A stretch of 64,000 nt of DNA from Aphodosoma sp051870875 (GTDB lineage: Bacteria; Bacteroidota; Bacteroidia; Bacteroidales; Paludibacteraceae). Below the pieces are notes generated by a model. That model saw nothing but the letters and a program-made list of their open reading frames with translations, was not told the DNA's origin and did no database searches. This document shows positions 24,244 through 33,709 of the stretch, piece by piece; position 1 is the first letter of the stretch, and each line of letters starts with the position of its first letter. The DNA lies in the NCBI GenBank assembly GCA_051870875.1, contig JBJECG010000037.1, forward strand, positions 46,587 to 110,586, written 5' to 3'. The position numbers were made by a program, and so were the translations under genes.

Positions 24244-25626
24244 ATGGCAAAACAGAGAACATTGTCAGCACCTTTCTCTCTCAGTGGAAAAGGTTTGCAT
24301 ACCGGGCTTGAAGTAAACCTCACACTTGCTCCGGCACCTGAAAATACAGGCTACATCGTGCGTCGTACCGACATCGAAGGCGAAAACGAAATACCGCTTT
24401 TGGCGGAAAACGTGGTTTCTACGGACCGCAGTACGGTATTGGCTCGCGGTGAAGTGAAAATCAGCACAGTGGAACACTGCCTTGCCGCACTTTACGCTAT
24501 GGGTGTCGACAACTGCATACTGGAGGTGAACGCTCCCGAACTGCCTATTCTCGACGGCAGTTCGCACTTTTACGTTGAGGGAATCGAACGTGTGGGTATA
24601 ACCGAACAAAGTGCCGAACGCGAATATTACGAGGTCGCCGCCAAAACGGTATTCTCATCCGAAGACGGCAAATCATCCATCACTATCCTCCCCGACAACG
24701 AATTTTCGGTACAGGCGTTGATAGGATACGATTCGCCTATCCTGGGCAACCAGTATGCCGTACTCGATTCTATGGCTGATTTCGGCAGGGAGATCGGCTC
24801 CTGCCGTACATTCGTGTTCGTGCATGAGATAGCGGCATTGGTCAACGCCGGCCTCATCAAAGGCGGCGATTTGGACAATGCCCTCGTGATATATGACCGT
24901 GAATGCGACAAGAATACTCTCTCAAACATAGCTTCGCTTGTAGGAAAGGAGGCTCCGGAATTGAAGGAGCTGGGCTACATCAACGGCCCGTTGCAGTTTG
25001 AGAACGAACCTGCGCGCCACAAACTGCTTGACCTTATAGGCGACCTTGCTTTGATAGGCAGGCCTGTCAAAGGCCGTGTCATAGCGGTCCATCCAGGACA
25101 TAAGGTGAACTCCGCTTTCACAAAAAAAGTGCGTAAGGAGATACGCCGTCAGGAGGTGTTTATGCCGCATATTGACAACGGGGCTAAACCCGTGTTCGAC
25201 ATAAACCAGATAAAGGATTTGCTGCCGCACCGTTATCCGTTCCTTTTGGTCGACAAGGTGCTGCAACTCTCTGAAACCAACATCGTGGCCATAAAGAATG
25301 TGACGTTCAATGAAATGCACTTTATCGGTCACTTCCCCGATGAACCGGTCATGCCGGGGGTGCTTCATGTGGAGGCGATGGCTCAGTCTGCCGGTATCAT
25401 GGTACTCTCTCAGATGGACGACCCGAAACAGTATTCCACATACTTTCTCAGTATCGACAATGTGAAGTTCCGAAGCAAGGTGGTGCCGGGAGATTCCCTT
25501 GTTATGAAAGTGTCGCTTACTTCCCCTATCAGGCGTGGCTTGGCATCATTGAAAGGATACTGCTTTGTAAACGGACGCATAGTGACCGAGGCGGAATTTG
25601 TGGCACAGATTATAAAGAACAAATAA
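24244..25626 (+). CDS. lpxC-fabZ: Fused UDP-3-O-acyl-GlcNAc deacetylase / 3-hydroxyacyl-ACP dehydratase
   Basis: A 460-residue fusion typical of Bacteroidota. Residues 1 to about 305 are LpxC, the zinc amidase committing flux to lipid A: STVEHCLAALYAMGVDN with zinc ligand His78, RHKLLDLIGDLAL with His259 and Asp263, and the catalytic His286 in HPGHKVNSAF. Residues from about 318 on are FabZ: LLPHRYPFLLVDKV and GHFPDEPVMPGVLHVEAMAQ with catalytic His363 and Glu377. The fusion joins two enzymes competing for the hydroxyacyl-ACP pool. In many Bacteroidales lpxA follows directly; here a MATE exporter follows after 134 bp. Confidence 0.96.
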   Translation: MAKQRTLSAPFSLSGKGLHTGLEVNLTLAPAPENTGYIVRRTDIEGENEIPLLAENVVSTDRSTVLARGEVKISTVEHCLAALYAMGVDNCILEVNAPELPILDGSSHFYVEGIERVGITEQSAEREYYEVAAKTVFSSEDGKSSITILPDNEFSVQALIGYDSPILGNQYAVLDSMADFGREIGSCRTFVFVHEIAALVNAGLIKGGDLDNALVIYDRECDKNTLSNIASLVGKEAPELKELGYINGPLQFENEPARHKLLDLIGDLALIGRPVKGRVIAVHPGHKVNSAFTKKVRKEIRRQEVFMPHIDNGAKPVFDINQIKDLLPHRYPFLLVDKVLQLSETNIVAIKNVTFNEMHFIGHFPDEPVMPGVLHVEAMAQSAGIMVLSQMDDPKQYSTYFLSIDNVKFRSKVVPGDSLVMKVSLTSPIRRGLASLKGYCFVNGRIVTEAEFVAQIIKNK

Positions 25627-25760
25627 TATACAACCGTGTCTTCATAGTTGTAATGGACAATGGCGCATGTCCCGGTTGGCCGATGGGATATGTACCATTA
25701 TGGGATTCTGTGTACGGTGTTGTCGGCCGCTGCCGGACCGGTGTTCCCTTCTGATTTTTT

Positions 25761-27137
25761 ATGGCATATTCATTCAGTGCATACAAGCCTTTCTACAGAC
25801 GCAACCTGAAAGTGGCTGGCCCGATCGTGCTGTCGCAGGTCGGCACCTCTGTCGTGCAGCTTGTCGACACTTTCATGGTCGGACGGCTCGGCACTGCACC
25901 TCTGGCCGCCGTATCCTTTGCCTCGGCAATATTCATGATGGGTATGGTATTTGCCAACGGATTGGTGATGAGTGTGACACCTATTATAGGACAGCTGTTT
26001 GCCGGAAACAATCGTAGCAGGATAAAATCCGTAATCATCAACCAGCTGGTCTATGCAGTCGGTGTCGGTGCCGTCATCATGTCTGTACTGTTGTGTATAA
26101 GATATTTGATGCCGTATATGGGGCAGAGCGATGATGTGATGCAATATGCTGTCCCATACTATATTGTGGTGTCGGTCAGTTTGTTGCCCAACATTATCTT
26201 CCTTGCGGTCAAACAGATATTCGAAGGTCTGGGCAATACTTCGGTGGCAATGGTTATAACCATTGTTGCCAACATCGTAAACATCATATTCAACTACCTG
26301 CTTATTTTCGGAAAATGCGGATTTCCCGAAATGGGTATGCTCGGTGCCGGAGTCAGCACATTGTTGTCGCGCATACTGATGCCCGTCATGTTTCTGGCAT
26401 ACCTACTAATCAGAGATACCTGGAAAGACTATTTTTCAGGGCTGGGATTCTACATGCTGGATGGAGCGACATTGAAAGAACTGTGGTCTGTGGGTCTGCC
26501 TATAGCTTTCCACATGGTACTCGAAATGTCGGCTTTTGCCATATCGGCTGTCATGATGGGGTGGTTCGGCGCTGTACCGCTTGCCAGTCATCAGATTGCT
26601 ATTAACATAAGCAGTCTGCTCTATATGGTGGTACTTGGCATATCGGCTGCCACCACTATCCGCGTAAGTCATCAGTATGGGGCGCACGACTATTATGCCA
26701 TGCGTATGGCGGCAAACGCTTCCATTCACATATGTCTGCTTGCCAATGCCGTAATGGGCGCACTTATTGTTGTATTCCGCCGTGAGATAGCTATGTTGTT
26801 TTCTCAGGATCCCGCTGTCATATCTCTTGGCTCTTCTCTTATAGTCATGGCAGGCATATACCAGCTCTCCGACGGCATGCAGACTGTCGGTGCAGGCATC
26901 CTTCGCGGACTGAAGGATGTACAGGTTACCATGTACGTGGCTTTTCTTGCATATATCGTCATAAACCTGCCTTTGGGATATCTGATGGCTTTTGTGGCAG
27001 GGGTCGGGCCTGTCGGCATCTGGATAGGGTTTATCGGCGGCCTGTCGGTGGCGGCACTCCTGTTCCGTATCCGTTACCTGTATGACTTCAGACGGATACG
27101 CCGGGATTTTGCCGATAGCGGGTACACTATAGGATAA
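25761..27137 (+). CDS. MATE-family multidrug efflux transporter
   Basis: A 458-residue membrane protein with twelve predicted helices in two homologous halves. The NorM-type N terminus is clear: RNLKVAGPIVLSQVGTSVVQLVDTFMVGRLG and FANGLVMSVTPIIGQLFAG. The corresponding motif in the second half is GLPIAFHMVLEMSAFAISAVMMG with VPLASHQIAINISSLLYM. MATE proteins export cationic drugs and metabolites using Na+ or H+. It lies 134 bp after lpxC-fabZ with no promoter I can pick out, so it may be read through from the lipid A genes. The substrate cannot be predicted. Confidence 0.9.
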   Translation: MAYSFSAYKPFYRRNLKVAGPIVLSQVGTSVVQLVDTFMVGRLGTAPLAAVSFASAIFMMGMVFANGLVMSVTPIIGQLFAGNNRSRIKSVIINQLVYAVGVGAVIMSVLLCIRYLMPYMGQSDDVMQYAVPYYIVVSVSLLPNIIFLAVKQIFEGLGNTSVAMVITIVANIVNIIFNYLLIFGKCGFPEMGMLGAGVSTLLSRILMPVMFLAYLLIRDTWKDYFSGLGFYMLDGATLKELWSVGLPIAFHMVLEMSAFAISAVMMGWFGAVPLASHQIAINISSLLYMVVLGISAATTIRVSHQYGAHDYYAMRMAANASIHICLLANAVMGALIVVFRREIAMLFSQDPAVISLGSSLIVMAGIYQLSDGMQTVGAGILRGLKDVQVTMYVAFLAYIVINLPLGYLMAFVAGVGPVGIWIGFIGGLSVAALLFRIRYLYDFRRIRRDFADSGYTIG

Positions 27138-27229
27138 CTGCCGTTTGGCAGATGTCTGTATAATCAGGTAACTCGCTGAAATTGCTGTTGCTTTGATACA
27201 ATTATTAAACTGATTTCTATGAGTTGCCT

Positions 27230-28696
27230 ATGGCTATTGTCATAAAACGTAAGGAGGAAACGGCCGAAGCGGCCGATTCCATGAAGATGCTGGTGCCGGA
27301 GATGTTCGCCGGACAGCATAAAGACCCCCCGGCAGAAGTCGGGTACAGTATGGTGCAGCTGCCGCATCTGGCTTACGAACCGGTGGTGTCGGTAGGCATC
27401 ATGTCGTGCCGGGAGCTGTCGTTTTCATTTGATTCGATGTTCGTTTCACCGCAATTGCCGCAAAAGACATTCACCGCAACGTATACCGTGGCCTGTCATG
27501 GCGGCAAACTGGTGTTTGATGGCAGGACATTTGATGTCTTGCAGTTCGATTCCCTCAATCCTTGCGGCTATGCTTCGCCTGTCGGATGTTTTACATTGTA
27601 CAATGTGGTGATAGGCCGTGATTTCCATTGGCAGCAGACCGAAAACCAGAGTTTCAAAGGTTCGTTGCGTCTGCTGGCTGACGGCGACCGCATCGTGGTG
27701 ATAAATGACATACATGTCGAGGCTTATCTCTATTCTGTCATATCAAGCGAGATGAACGCCCATGCCCCTGTAGAGTTTCTGAAAGCCCATGCCATCATCT
27801 CAAGGTCATGGCTTTTGAAGCCGATATTGGATGCCGGGGAGAAGACCGGGACTGTCAGCTGTTCTTGTACCGCCGATACTGTGACACGTTGGTACGAACG
27901 CGATGCCCACTCTCTGTTCGATGTCTGCGCCGATGACCATTGCCAGCGTTACCAGGGCATGACACGCGCCACTACTCCTTCGGTGGTCGAAGCCGTCGAG
28001 GCTACCCGGGGTATGGTGCTGGCCTATGGCGGCCATATCTGCGATGCCAGGTTCTCAAAATGCTGCGGTGGCGTGAGCGAACGGTTCGGCACCTGCTGGT
28101 CTGACGGTGCAGACCCTGAATATCTGCAAAAAGTGGTTGATGCTCCGGTTGGTGGCAAAACCGATGTTGACGCAATATGCGATCTTACCGTTGAAGAAAA
28201 TGCCGCCCGCTGGATTCGTACACGGCATGAGTCGTGGTGCAATACTGCCGATACCGCCTTGCTCGATACCGTACTCAATGGGTATGACCGCAATACCCCG
28301 GATTTCTACCGGTGGCAGGTTCATTATACCGTAGACGGACTCTCCGATTTGGTCTGCCGCCGTTCGGGTATCGATTTCGGCACTGTTACCGATTTGCAGC
28401 CTGTGGCCAGGGGGGTGTCGGGACGGTTGTCCAAACTGCGCATCGTCGGCACAAAACGCACTGTTACGGTTGGCAAGGAGTTGGAGATACGCCGTTGGCT
28501 GTCAGAGTCGCATCTCTATAGTTCCGCTTTCGTCGTAGACCGCACGCCCGATGGCTTTACTCTTTCTGGAGCCGGTTGGGGGCATGGGGTGGGGCTCTGC
28601 CAGATCGGAGCTGCAGCCATGGCTTCAAAAGGGTATAGGTATGATGAGATACTTCGCCAATATTTTACCGGTGCCGGCATACAAAATATCTATTGA
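27230..28696 (+). CDS. SpoIID/LytB-domain protein
   Basis: About 488 residues from the ATG at 27230. The SpoIID core runs through INDIHVEAYLYSVISSEMNA and APVEFLKAHAIISRSWLLKPI (about 165-200), and the C terminus has the hallmark GAGWGHGVGLCQIGAAAMAS. Cysteines in FSKCCGG and CSCTADTVTRWYERD are also seen in the Bacteroidota form. SpoIID cleaves peptidoglycan glycan strands in sporulating bacteria; in this non-sporulating phylum the protein probably processes murein or recycled muropeptides. No signal peptide is evident, and the first 40 residues are poorly conserved-looking, so a later start near 27350 is possible. The AmpG-like transporter starts 25 bp later, which supports a murein-recycling role. 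Confidence 0.8.
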   Translation: MAIVIKRKEETAEAADSMKMLVPEMFAGQHKDPPAEVGYSMVQLPHLAYEPVVSVGIMSCRELSFSFDSMFVSPQLPQKTFTATYTVACHGGKLVFDGRTFDVLQFDSLNPCGYASPVGCFTLYNVVIGRDFHWQQTENQSFKGSLRLLADGDRIVVINDIHVEAYLYSVISSEMNAHAPVEFLKAHAIISRSWLLKPILDAGEKTGTVSCSCTADTVTRWYERDAHSLFDVCADDHCQRYQGMTRATTPSVVEAVEATRGMVLAYGGHICDARFSKCCGGVSERFGTCWSDGADPEYLQKVVDAPVGGKTDVDAICDLTVEENAARWIRTRHESWCNTADTALLDTVLNGYDRNTPDFYRWQVHYTVDGLSDLVCRRSGIDFGTVTDLQPVARGVSGRLSKLRIVGTKRTVTVGKELEIRRWLSESHLYSSAFVVDRTPDGFTLSGAGWGHGVGLCQIGAAAMASKGYRYDEILRQYFTGAGIQNIY

Positions 28697-28721
28697 CATA
28701 CAATAGTCTCGTTTATAATCT

Positions 28722-29996
28722 ATGGGAGCATTGAAAAACGTGTCGCCGTGGGCATGGGTGCCGACACTGTATTTTGCGGAAGGCATACCTTATGTGGTGG
28801 TCATGACGGTGGCTGTGATAATGTACAAACGCCTTGGCCTGTCCAATGCCGATATTGCGCTCTATACCTCGTGGCTCTACCTGCCGTGGGTGATAAAACC
28901 GTTCTGGTCGCCGTTTGTCGACTTGGTGCGCACCCGACGGTGGTGGATTCTGGCTATGCAGTTCTTTATAGGCGCATCGCTTGCTTCTGTGGCAATGTTG
29001 ATACCGGCACCGTTCTTTTTTCAGGCCACACTGGCTCTGTTATGGCTTATGGCATTCAGTTCCGCCACACATGATATAGCTGCCGATGGTTTCTATTTGC
29101 TTGCTTTGGACACGGGTCGCCAGGCTTTCTTCGTCGGTATACGCAGTACTTTCTACCGCATATCTATGATTGCAGGGCAAGGCCTTTTGGTGATACTGGC
29201 CGGCTGGCTCGAACGTTGTACCGGCAACCTGCGGCTGGCTTGGTCCGTTGTATTTTGGTGTACGGCCATAATGTTTCTGCTGTTCGCCATTTACCACCAT
29301 TTCGTGTTGCCGGCACCTGACAGTGACCGCTCTGCCGCCAATCCCGGTTTCCGTTCGGTGCTTGGCGGATTCCTTCCTGCATTCATATCGTTTTTTCGCA
29401 AACCGGATATGGCGGTCTCTATAGCATTTATGTTGCTTTATCGTATGGGTGAGGCTCTTTTGGCAAAAATGGCATCGCCTTTTATGCTCGACAGTCGGGA
29501 TGTGGGAGGTTTGGGGTTGTCGACTGCCGATGTCGGTCTCGTTTACGGCACGGTTGGGGTCATAGCACTTACCGTCGGCGGGATACTCGGCGGAATAGTT
29601 GTGTCGCGCCGTGGCTTGAAGTTCTGGATTTGGCCTATGGCATTTGCCATCACGGTCCCCAATGCTGTCTACCTCTATCTCTCGTATCTCCAACCCGACA
29701 ACCTTCTGCTGATAAATGTCGCTGTGGCATTCGAACAGTTCGGATATGGATTCGGCTTTACTGCATACATGCTGTATATGATGCAGATAGCTGCCGGAAG
29801 CCAAAGTACTGCACATTATGCCATCTGCACCGGATTTATGGCACTCGGCATGATGTTGCCGGGTATGGCTGCAGGTTGGTTGCAGGAAATGCTGGGTTAC
29901 AGCCGCTTTTTCATTCTGGTAATGTTTTGTTCCATACCGACACTCGCTGTCATACCGTTCCTGAAGATACCACGTGAGAATAACAACAACCTGTAA
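28722..29996 (+). CDS. AmpG-like MFS transporter
   Basis: A 424-residue major-facilitator protein with about twelve helices. WVPTLYFAEGIPYVVVMTVA and the stretch from LYTSWLYLPWVIKPFWSPFVD onward match the AmpG muropeptide permease type; SSATHDIAADGFYLLALD is another signature of this group. AmpG imports anhydro-muropeptides for cell-wall recycling. The gene follows the SpoIID-like gene at 25 bp and precedes a barrel protein at 13 bp, consistent with an outer-membrane, periplasm and inner-membrane recycling series. Substrate is inferred from similarity only. Confidence 0.8.
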   Translation: MGALKNVSPWAWVPTLYFAEGIPYVVVMTVAVIMYKRLGLSNADIALYTSWLYLPWVIKPFWSPFVDLVRTRRWWILAMQFFIGASLASVAMLIPAPFFFQATLALLWLMAFSSATHDIAADGFYLLALDTGRQAFFVGIRSTFYRISMIAGQGLLVILAGWLERCTGNLRLAWSVVFWCTAIMFLLFAIYHHFVLPAPDSDRSAANPGFRSVLGGFLPAFISFFRKPDMAVSIAFMLLYRMGEALLAKMASPFMLDSRDVGGLGLSTADVGLVYGTVGVIALTVGGILGGIVVSRRGLKFWIWPMAFAITVPNAVYLYLSYLQPDNLLLINVAVAFEQFGYGFGFTAYMLYMMQIAAGSQSTAHYAICTGFMALGMMLPGMAAGWLQEMLGYSRFFILVMFCSIPTLAVIPFLKIPRENNNNL

Positions 29997-30009
29997 AACC
30001 CTGACATGA

Positions 30010-30963
30010 ATGATGAGAAATATTGGTTTGACTGATATTATGGTGGCAGTCGTCATGGTTGCCGTCAGTGCCGTATGTAGTGCACAGAATGCCGGCGCAT
30101 GGTATCCCGACCCTCTTTTCCCGACAGACATGGGCAAGCCTACACATGTGGCTCCCGGATATTTCGGCCCCAATGCTTTGCCGGTTCTGCCTATGCTCGA
30201 CGGCATTGTCGACGGCCGGCTTTCGGCCGTTCTCTCATCCGATACGTATTTCGGTTATCATCACGACTTTACCACTGGGTTGCGTGCCGAACTCCATGTG
30301 CCGCTTTTTACCCGTCGGGCAACTCTTTCGGTCTGGATGCCGGTAGTCGAGACTTTCCGTTTGACCGATGAAAGTATTGGGCATAGCAGCATCACTGATA
30401 CCACTTACCGTGGTACCGGTGTCGGTGATGTATATATTTCTACTGACATCCTGCTGTTTCAAGAGAAGAAGATATGTCCCGACATAGCATTGCGCATAGG
30501 CATTAAGACCGCCTCGGGCGACGATTACCGCCAGGCGCGCTTTTTCGATTCTCCTGCCTACTGGTTCGATGCATCGTTTGGCAAGCAGTTCGCTTTCGTG
30601 GGGGCGGCATTGCCAGTGTCGCTCAGAATTGCCGTATCGGCCGGATTCCTTTGCTGGCAGACCGACCACAAACGTCAGAACGATGCCGTGATGTACGCCG
30701 CAAAGGTTAAGGTTCTGACACCGTATTTCTCTCTCTCCGGGACATTCGGCGGGTATCACGGCTGGGAACATGACGGCGACAGTCCGATGGTGTTGAATGC
30801 CGATGCCGAAATTTTCATCCCTTTGGAAAAGCAGCAGCCCTGTCGTTACGATGCTTTGGCTGTCACGCTTCGCTATGGTTATGGCATACGCCACTATCCG
30901 TATCATGCTTTGCAGATAGGCTTAGCCTACCGTTTGCCGCTGATGGCCAATAGACCGAAATAG
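30010..30963 (+). CDS. Outer-membrane beta-barrel protein of unknown function
   Basis: A 317-residue protein with a signal peptide (IMVAVVMVAVSAVCSAQNA). The mature part is rich in alternating amphipathic strands and ends in a typical barrel strand (ALQIGLAYRLPLMA). Segments such as DPLFPTDMGKPTHVAPGYFGPNALPVLPML and FDASFGKQF look like a conserved Bacteroidota family with no assigned role. It begins 13 bp after the AmpG-like gene. Its 3' end overlaps the convergent DUF2851 gene by 37 bp, so antisense transcripts are likely here. Confidence 0.7.
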   Translation: MMRNIGLTDIMVAVVMVAVSAVCSAQNAGAWYPDPLFPTDMGKPTHVAPGYFGPNALPVLPMLDGIVDGRLSAVLSSDTYFGYHHDFTTGLRAELHVPLFTRRATLSVWMPVVETFRLTDESIGHSSITDTTYRGTGVGDVYISTDILLFQEKKICPDIALRIGIKTASGDDYRQARFFDSPAYWFDASFGKQFAFVGAALPVSLRIAVSAGFLCWQTDHKRQNDAVMYAAKVKVLTPYFSLSGTFGGYHGWEHDGDSPMVLNADAEIFIPLEKQQPCRYDALAVTLRYGYGIRHYPYHALQIGLAYRLPLMANRPK

Positions 30964-32228
30964 CAGCGGAGGCACTCTCCGCGCTGGCAGTAGTTGCGGT
31001 GCAGACATAGCAGGGCCTGGGTGTCATAGGCGCTGGCGCATTTCAGTCCGGCAGACGCAAACGCTTCAGTTATCGAATTGCGCTCGGGAGGCAGTTGGTG
31101 CAGTAGTTCTGTGGCGCGTTCCTGAATGTCATGGTTGTCGGTCATCTTTCCATATATGAACAAGAACGGCACTACCGTATTGATTATAAGGATGTCTGTG
31201 CTGTTTGCCGACAATGATGCCGAATGTTTTCCCCTGGTGTTCCGTCCCGGCATGTAGTGGGTAGTCCAGTAGTCCGATGCCTTGCATGAGAATATGCGTC
31301 TCAGGCTGCCGGTATCCGGGCTTTCCAGTACCCTGCGCAAAAGATGTTCGTTGTGATGCAGTATGGCTGCCGTTTGCGCAATGCGCATAGTCGGGAATCC
31401 CATCGGCCGCATACGCATCATTTTGAATGCAGGACCTTTGGATGGTTGCAGTTGGAACTTGTTCGCAAGAAATTTGTACTCCCTTTTCCACACTGTCTCT
31501 GTTTCACATGTCGGGTCAAGGTCATCGAGCATGCCGGCCTGTCCGAGCAATAGTGCCTCTATTTGTTCCGGATTGTCGCGGTGATGCGCTATTACACTGA
31601 ATGGTATGCTTTGGGCCAGGGATTGCATGGCGTCGGAGTTCTTGCCGAATCCCATGGCGCGGCACAACACTACATAGAATGCCTCCTCCCAATTTGCCCC
31701 GTTGTCTGACAGTATGTGCTCTATCATGCCGGTTTTTTCCTGTAGCCGCTCCACAAGCAGACGGTCTGTCCACGAATGCAGCGCAATGCTGTCGGCTTTT
31801 CCGGTAATGGATTTGCATGTCGGCGGCAGGATAGGGTGTTTGATGCCGTGCACTGCCTGGCCGTTTGTCAGCCTGAGGTAGTTGTCGAGCATGAATGCCG
31901 GATAGCGTAGCCTTATAGTGGCGATAGGCATGCCGGCGGCAGTCATTATCTGTTCGTCAGCTTCGAGTACTACATGGAGTATGACTCGTTCATATGCCGT
32001 TCGTCCGTCATGGTTGTGTTTGTGCCAGTCTCCTGCCCGCACATGAAACTCGACGCATCCTGCCCATAGCTGGCCGTCTATTTTCACCTTGGCATTGAAT
32101 ACGTCGGGACCCGCATCGTGGTTGGGTGTCCCTGTCGACACTATGTCCACGCGCTCCCCGAGCAGGGTGTACTGCTCTGCATCGAAGAGTTTGTTGAACC
32201 AGATGTATGCTATGAATCTCTCGTCCAT
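30927..32228 (-). CDS. DUF2851 family protein
   Basis: I prefer the start at 32228 (MDERFIAYIWFNKLFD, 433 residues), because it clears the upstream gene; an earlier ATG at 32258 overlaps it by 19 bases. NHDAGPDVFNAKVKIDGQLWAGCVEFHVRAGDW and HNHDGRTAYERVILHVV are the conserved core of DUF2851, which is restricted to Bacteroidota. The spacing of acidic residues and the EFH, with NHDGRTAY, suggest a nuclease-like fold, but no activity is established. The protein ends with a cysteine-containing segment (CLHRNYCQRGECLRCYFG) that could bind a metal. It is the last gene of a three-gene run with the Wzi-like and Kelch genes. Confidence 0.82.
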   Translation of the reverse strand: MDERFIAYIWFNKLFDAEQYTLLGERVDIVSTGTPNHDAGPDVFNAKVKIDGQLWAGCVEFHVRAGDWHKHNHDGRTAYERVILHVVLEADEQIMTAAGMPIATIRLRYPAFMLDNYLRLTNGQAVHGIKHPILPPTCKSITGKADSIALHSWTDRLLVERLQEKTGMIEHILSDNGANWEEAFYVVLCRAMGFGKNSDAMQSLAQSIPFSVIAHHRDNPEQIEALLLGQAGMLDDLDPTCETETVWKREYKFLANKFQLQPSKGPAFKMMRMRPMGFPTMRIAQTAAILHHNEHLLRRVLESPDTGSLRRIFSCKASDYWTTHYMPGRNTRGKHSASLSANSTDILIINTVVPFLFIYGKMTDNHDIQERATELLHQLPPERNSITEAFASAGLKCASAYDTQALLCLHRNYCQRGECLRCYFGLLAISGKR

Positions 32229-32239
32229 GGCTCGTTCGT

Positions 32240-33709
32240 TCATCGTTTGCTCGTCCATATTATACCGCTGCGGGCCACAGTCAGCATCACTCCGTAGGTA
32301 TTCCCGAACTGGGTGCCGGTGTCAGCTCCGAATGCAAATCCGAAATCCAGGTTCCAGGCCTGCGGTACGTTCTTGTGTACCTCTATCAGCACGCTGTTGT
32401 TTGTAGTCGGTCTGTATTCGTTGTAGCGGCCGTAGTTGCGCGAGTGGCTGTAGCGGATCAGGTAGCCGAAGCCGTATATGTCGCCTCTGGCTGCCACATG
32501 GTGGGTGACGGTGCGGTTGTTGTGCGTCATCAGGCTGCCGTCGGCATTGTACGTAGGCGAAGTGATAAACGGGGTGCCTATGGTCATCCTGTAGTGGTTC
32601 CAGCCCTGATAGTATATGCTGTTCCTGAAGTAGTCGTCGGCTCCTCCGAATATTATGCCGTCTATGTCATGTGCCGGACCTGACTGGTCGGTGGTGCATA
32701 CCACTTCATATGCCATGCTTTCTATGAAACGCCATCGGATTTGGCGGATGCTCAGGCCCCACAGTCCGTCATATATGTTCATGCTGTTCCAGATGACGTT
32801 TACCGGTCCGTCTTCGAATATGTTCTGCCAGTAGGCCTTGATTTTCCATCCTTTTATGTTTATGTCCAGACCGAGCATCTGTGACCCTATATGGTTGCCT
32901 TCTGCATTTATCTGGTCGTTGGCCGTTACACCGCCTGATTTGGCCCGGAATATGGCCCACCAGTTTTTCAATGACGACCCCAATGCCCCGTATTTGTCCG
33001 ATACACCGCCCCATTGGGCTGCATGGTGAAATTCATAACTTATATTCACCGGCAGTTTGCCGCCTATGCGTATGCCTGCAAACTTGTGGTGCAGCAATGT
33101 GTTTTTCACCCCTGTCCCGTCGGTAAACCATCCGTGCGTTACTGCGCCTTTCACTTCCAGGTAACCGTAGAGAAACGGAAATGCCGTCCACTTGTCTATT
33201 CCTACGGTTATGCGCGGAAACGGCGGTGCATTGCGCGATACAAGCAGACCTCCTGCCGAGAGGTATCGGTCCTGGTTGCCTGTATCCATAGGTTTCCATC
33301 CTGCTGTAATGTCGAAACACCACAGTCGCGTGTGGACATAGAGTTCTGTTATTCTGCCGTACCATGCCCCCGATACCGGGCGTGGTGTGAATCCGGCTCC
33401 GCCTGTCACGTCCACACCGTACGAATAGTCCCACCAGCGCGCATCACGTACTGCCGGCTTCTGTATCCTGCCGCGCAGAAGTATGCTCCCGGGCTGTGTC
33501 GGCACTGTCCCGTCCCGTGCGGCCGAAAACCAGAACGGCGCATAGGCTCCCGATGCCCCTGTACCTGTGGCCGAAACATTGTACGTCAGCGTGTCTGACG
33601 ATGTGTCTGCCGAATCCATAGGCAGCGGCCATGGCTTCCATGCTGCAGCCGGTGCGCTCAGCAGCATGGCCGCTGTCCACAATATCATACGGTATGGTGT
33701 CATTTTCAT
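32240..33709 (-). CDS. Wzi-like capsule-assembly outer-membrane barrel
   Basis: A 489-residue protein with a signal peptide (ILWTAAMLLSAPAAA). The mature sequence is strand-rich with many aromatic residues and carries the features of the capsule assembly Wzi family found in Bacteroidota: LSAGGLLVSRNAPPFPRITV, WTAFPFLYGYLEVKGAVTHGWF and HKFAGIRIGGKLPVNISYEFHHAAQWGG. Wzi anchors capsular polysaccharide at the outer membrane in Proteobacteria; that role is only inferred here. The ATG overlaps the stop of the Kelch lipoprotein gene by four bases. No polysaccharide polymerase or export gene lies nearby. Confidence 0.72.
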   Translation of the reverse strand: MKMTPYRMILWTAAMLLSAPAAAWKPWPLPMDSADTSSDTLTYNVSATGTGASGAYAPFWFSAARDGTVPTQPGSILLRGRIQKPAVRDARWWDYSYGVDVTGGAGFTPRPVSGAWYGRITELYVHTRLWCFDITAGWKPMDTGNQDRYLSAGGLLVSRNAPPFPRITVGIDKWTAFPFLYGYLEVKGAVTHGWFTDGTGVKNTLLHHKFAGIRIGGKLPVNISYEFHHAAQWGGVSDKYGALGSSLKNWWAIFRAKSGGVTANDQINAEGNHIGSQMLGLDINIKGWKIKAYWQNIFEDGPVNVIWNSMNIYDGLWGLSIRQIRWRFIESMAYEVVCTTDQSGPAHDIDGIIFGGADDYFRNSIYYQGWNHYRMTIGTPFITSPTYNADGSLMTHNNRTVTHHVAARGDIYGFGYLIRYSHSRNYGRYNEYRPTTNNSVLIEVHKNVPQAWNLDFGFAFGADTGTQFGNTYGVMLTVARSGIIWTSKR

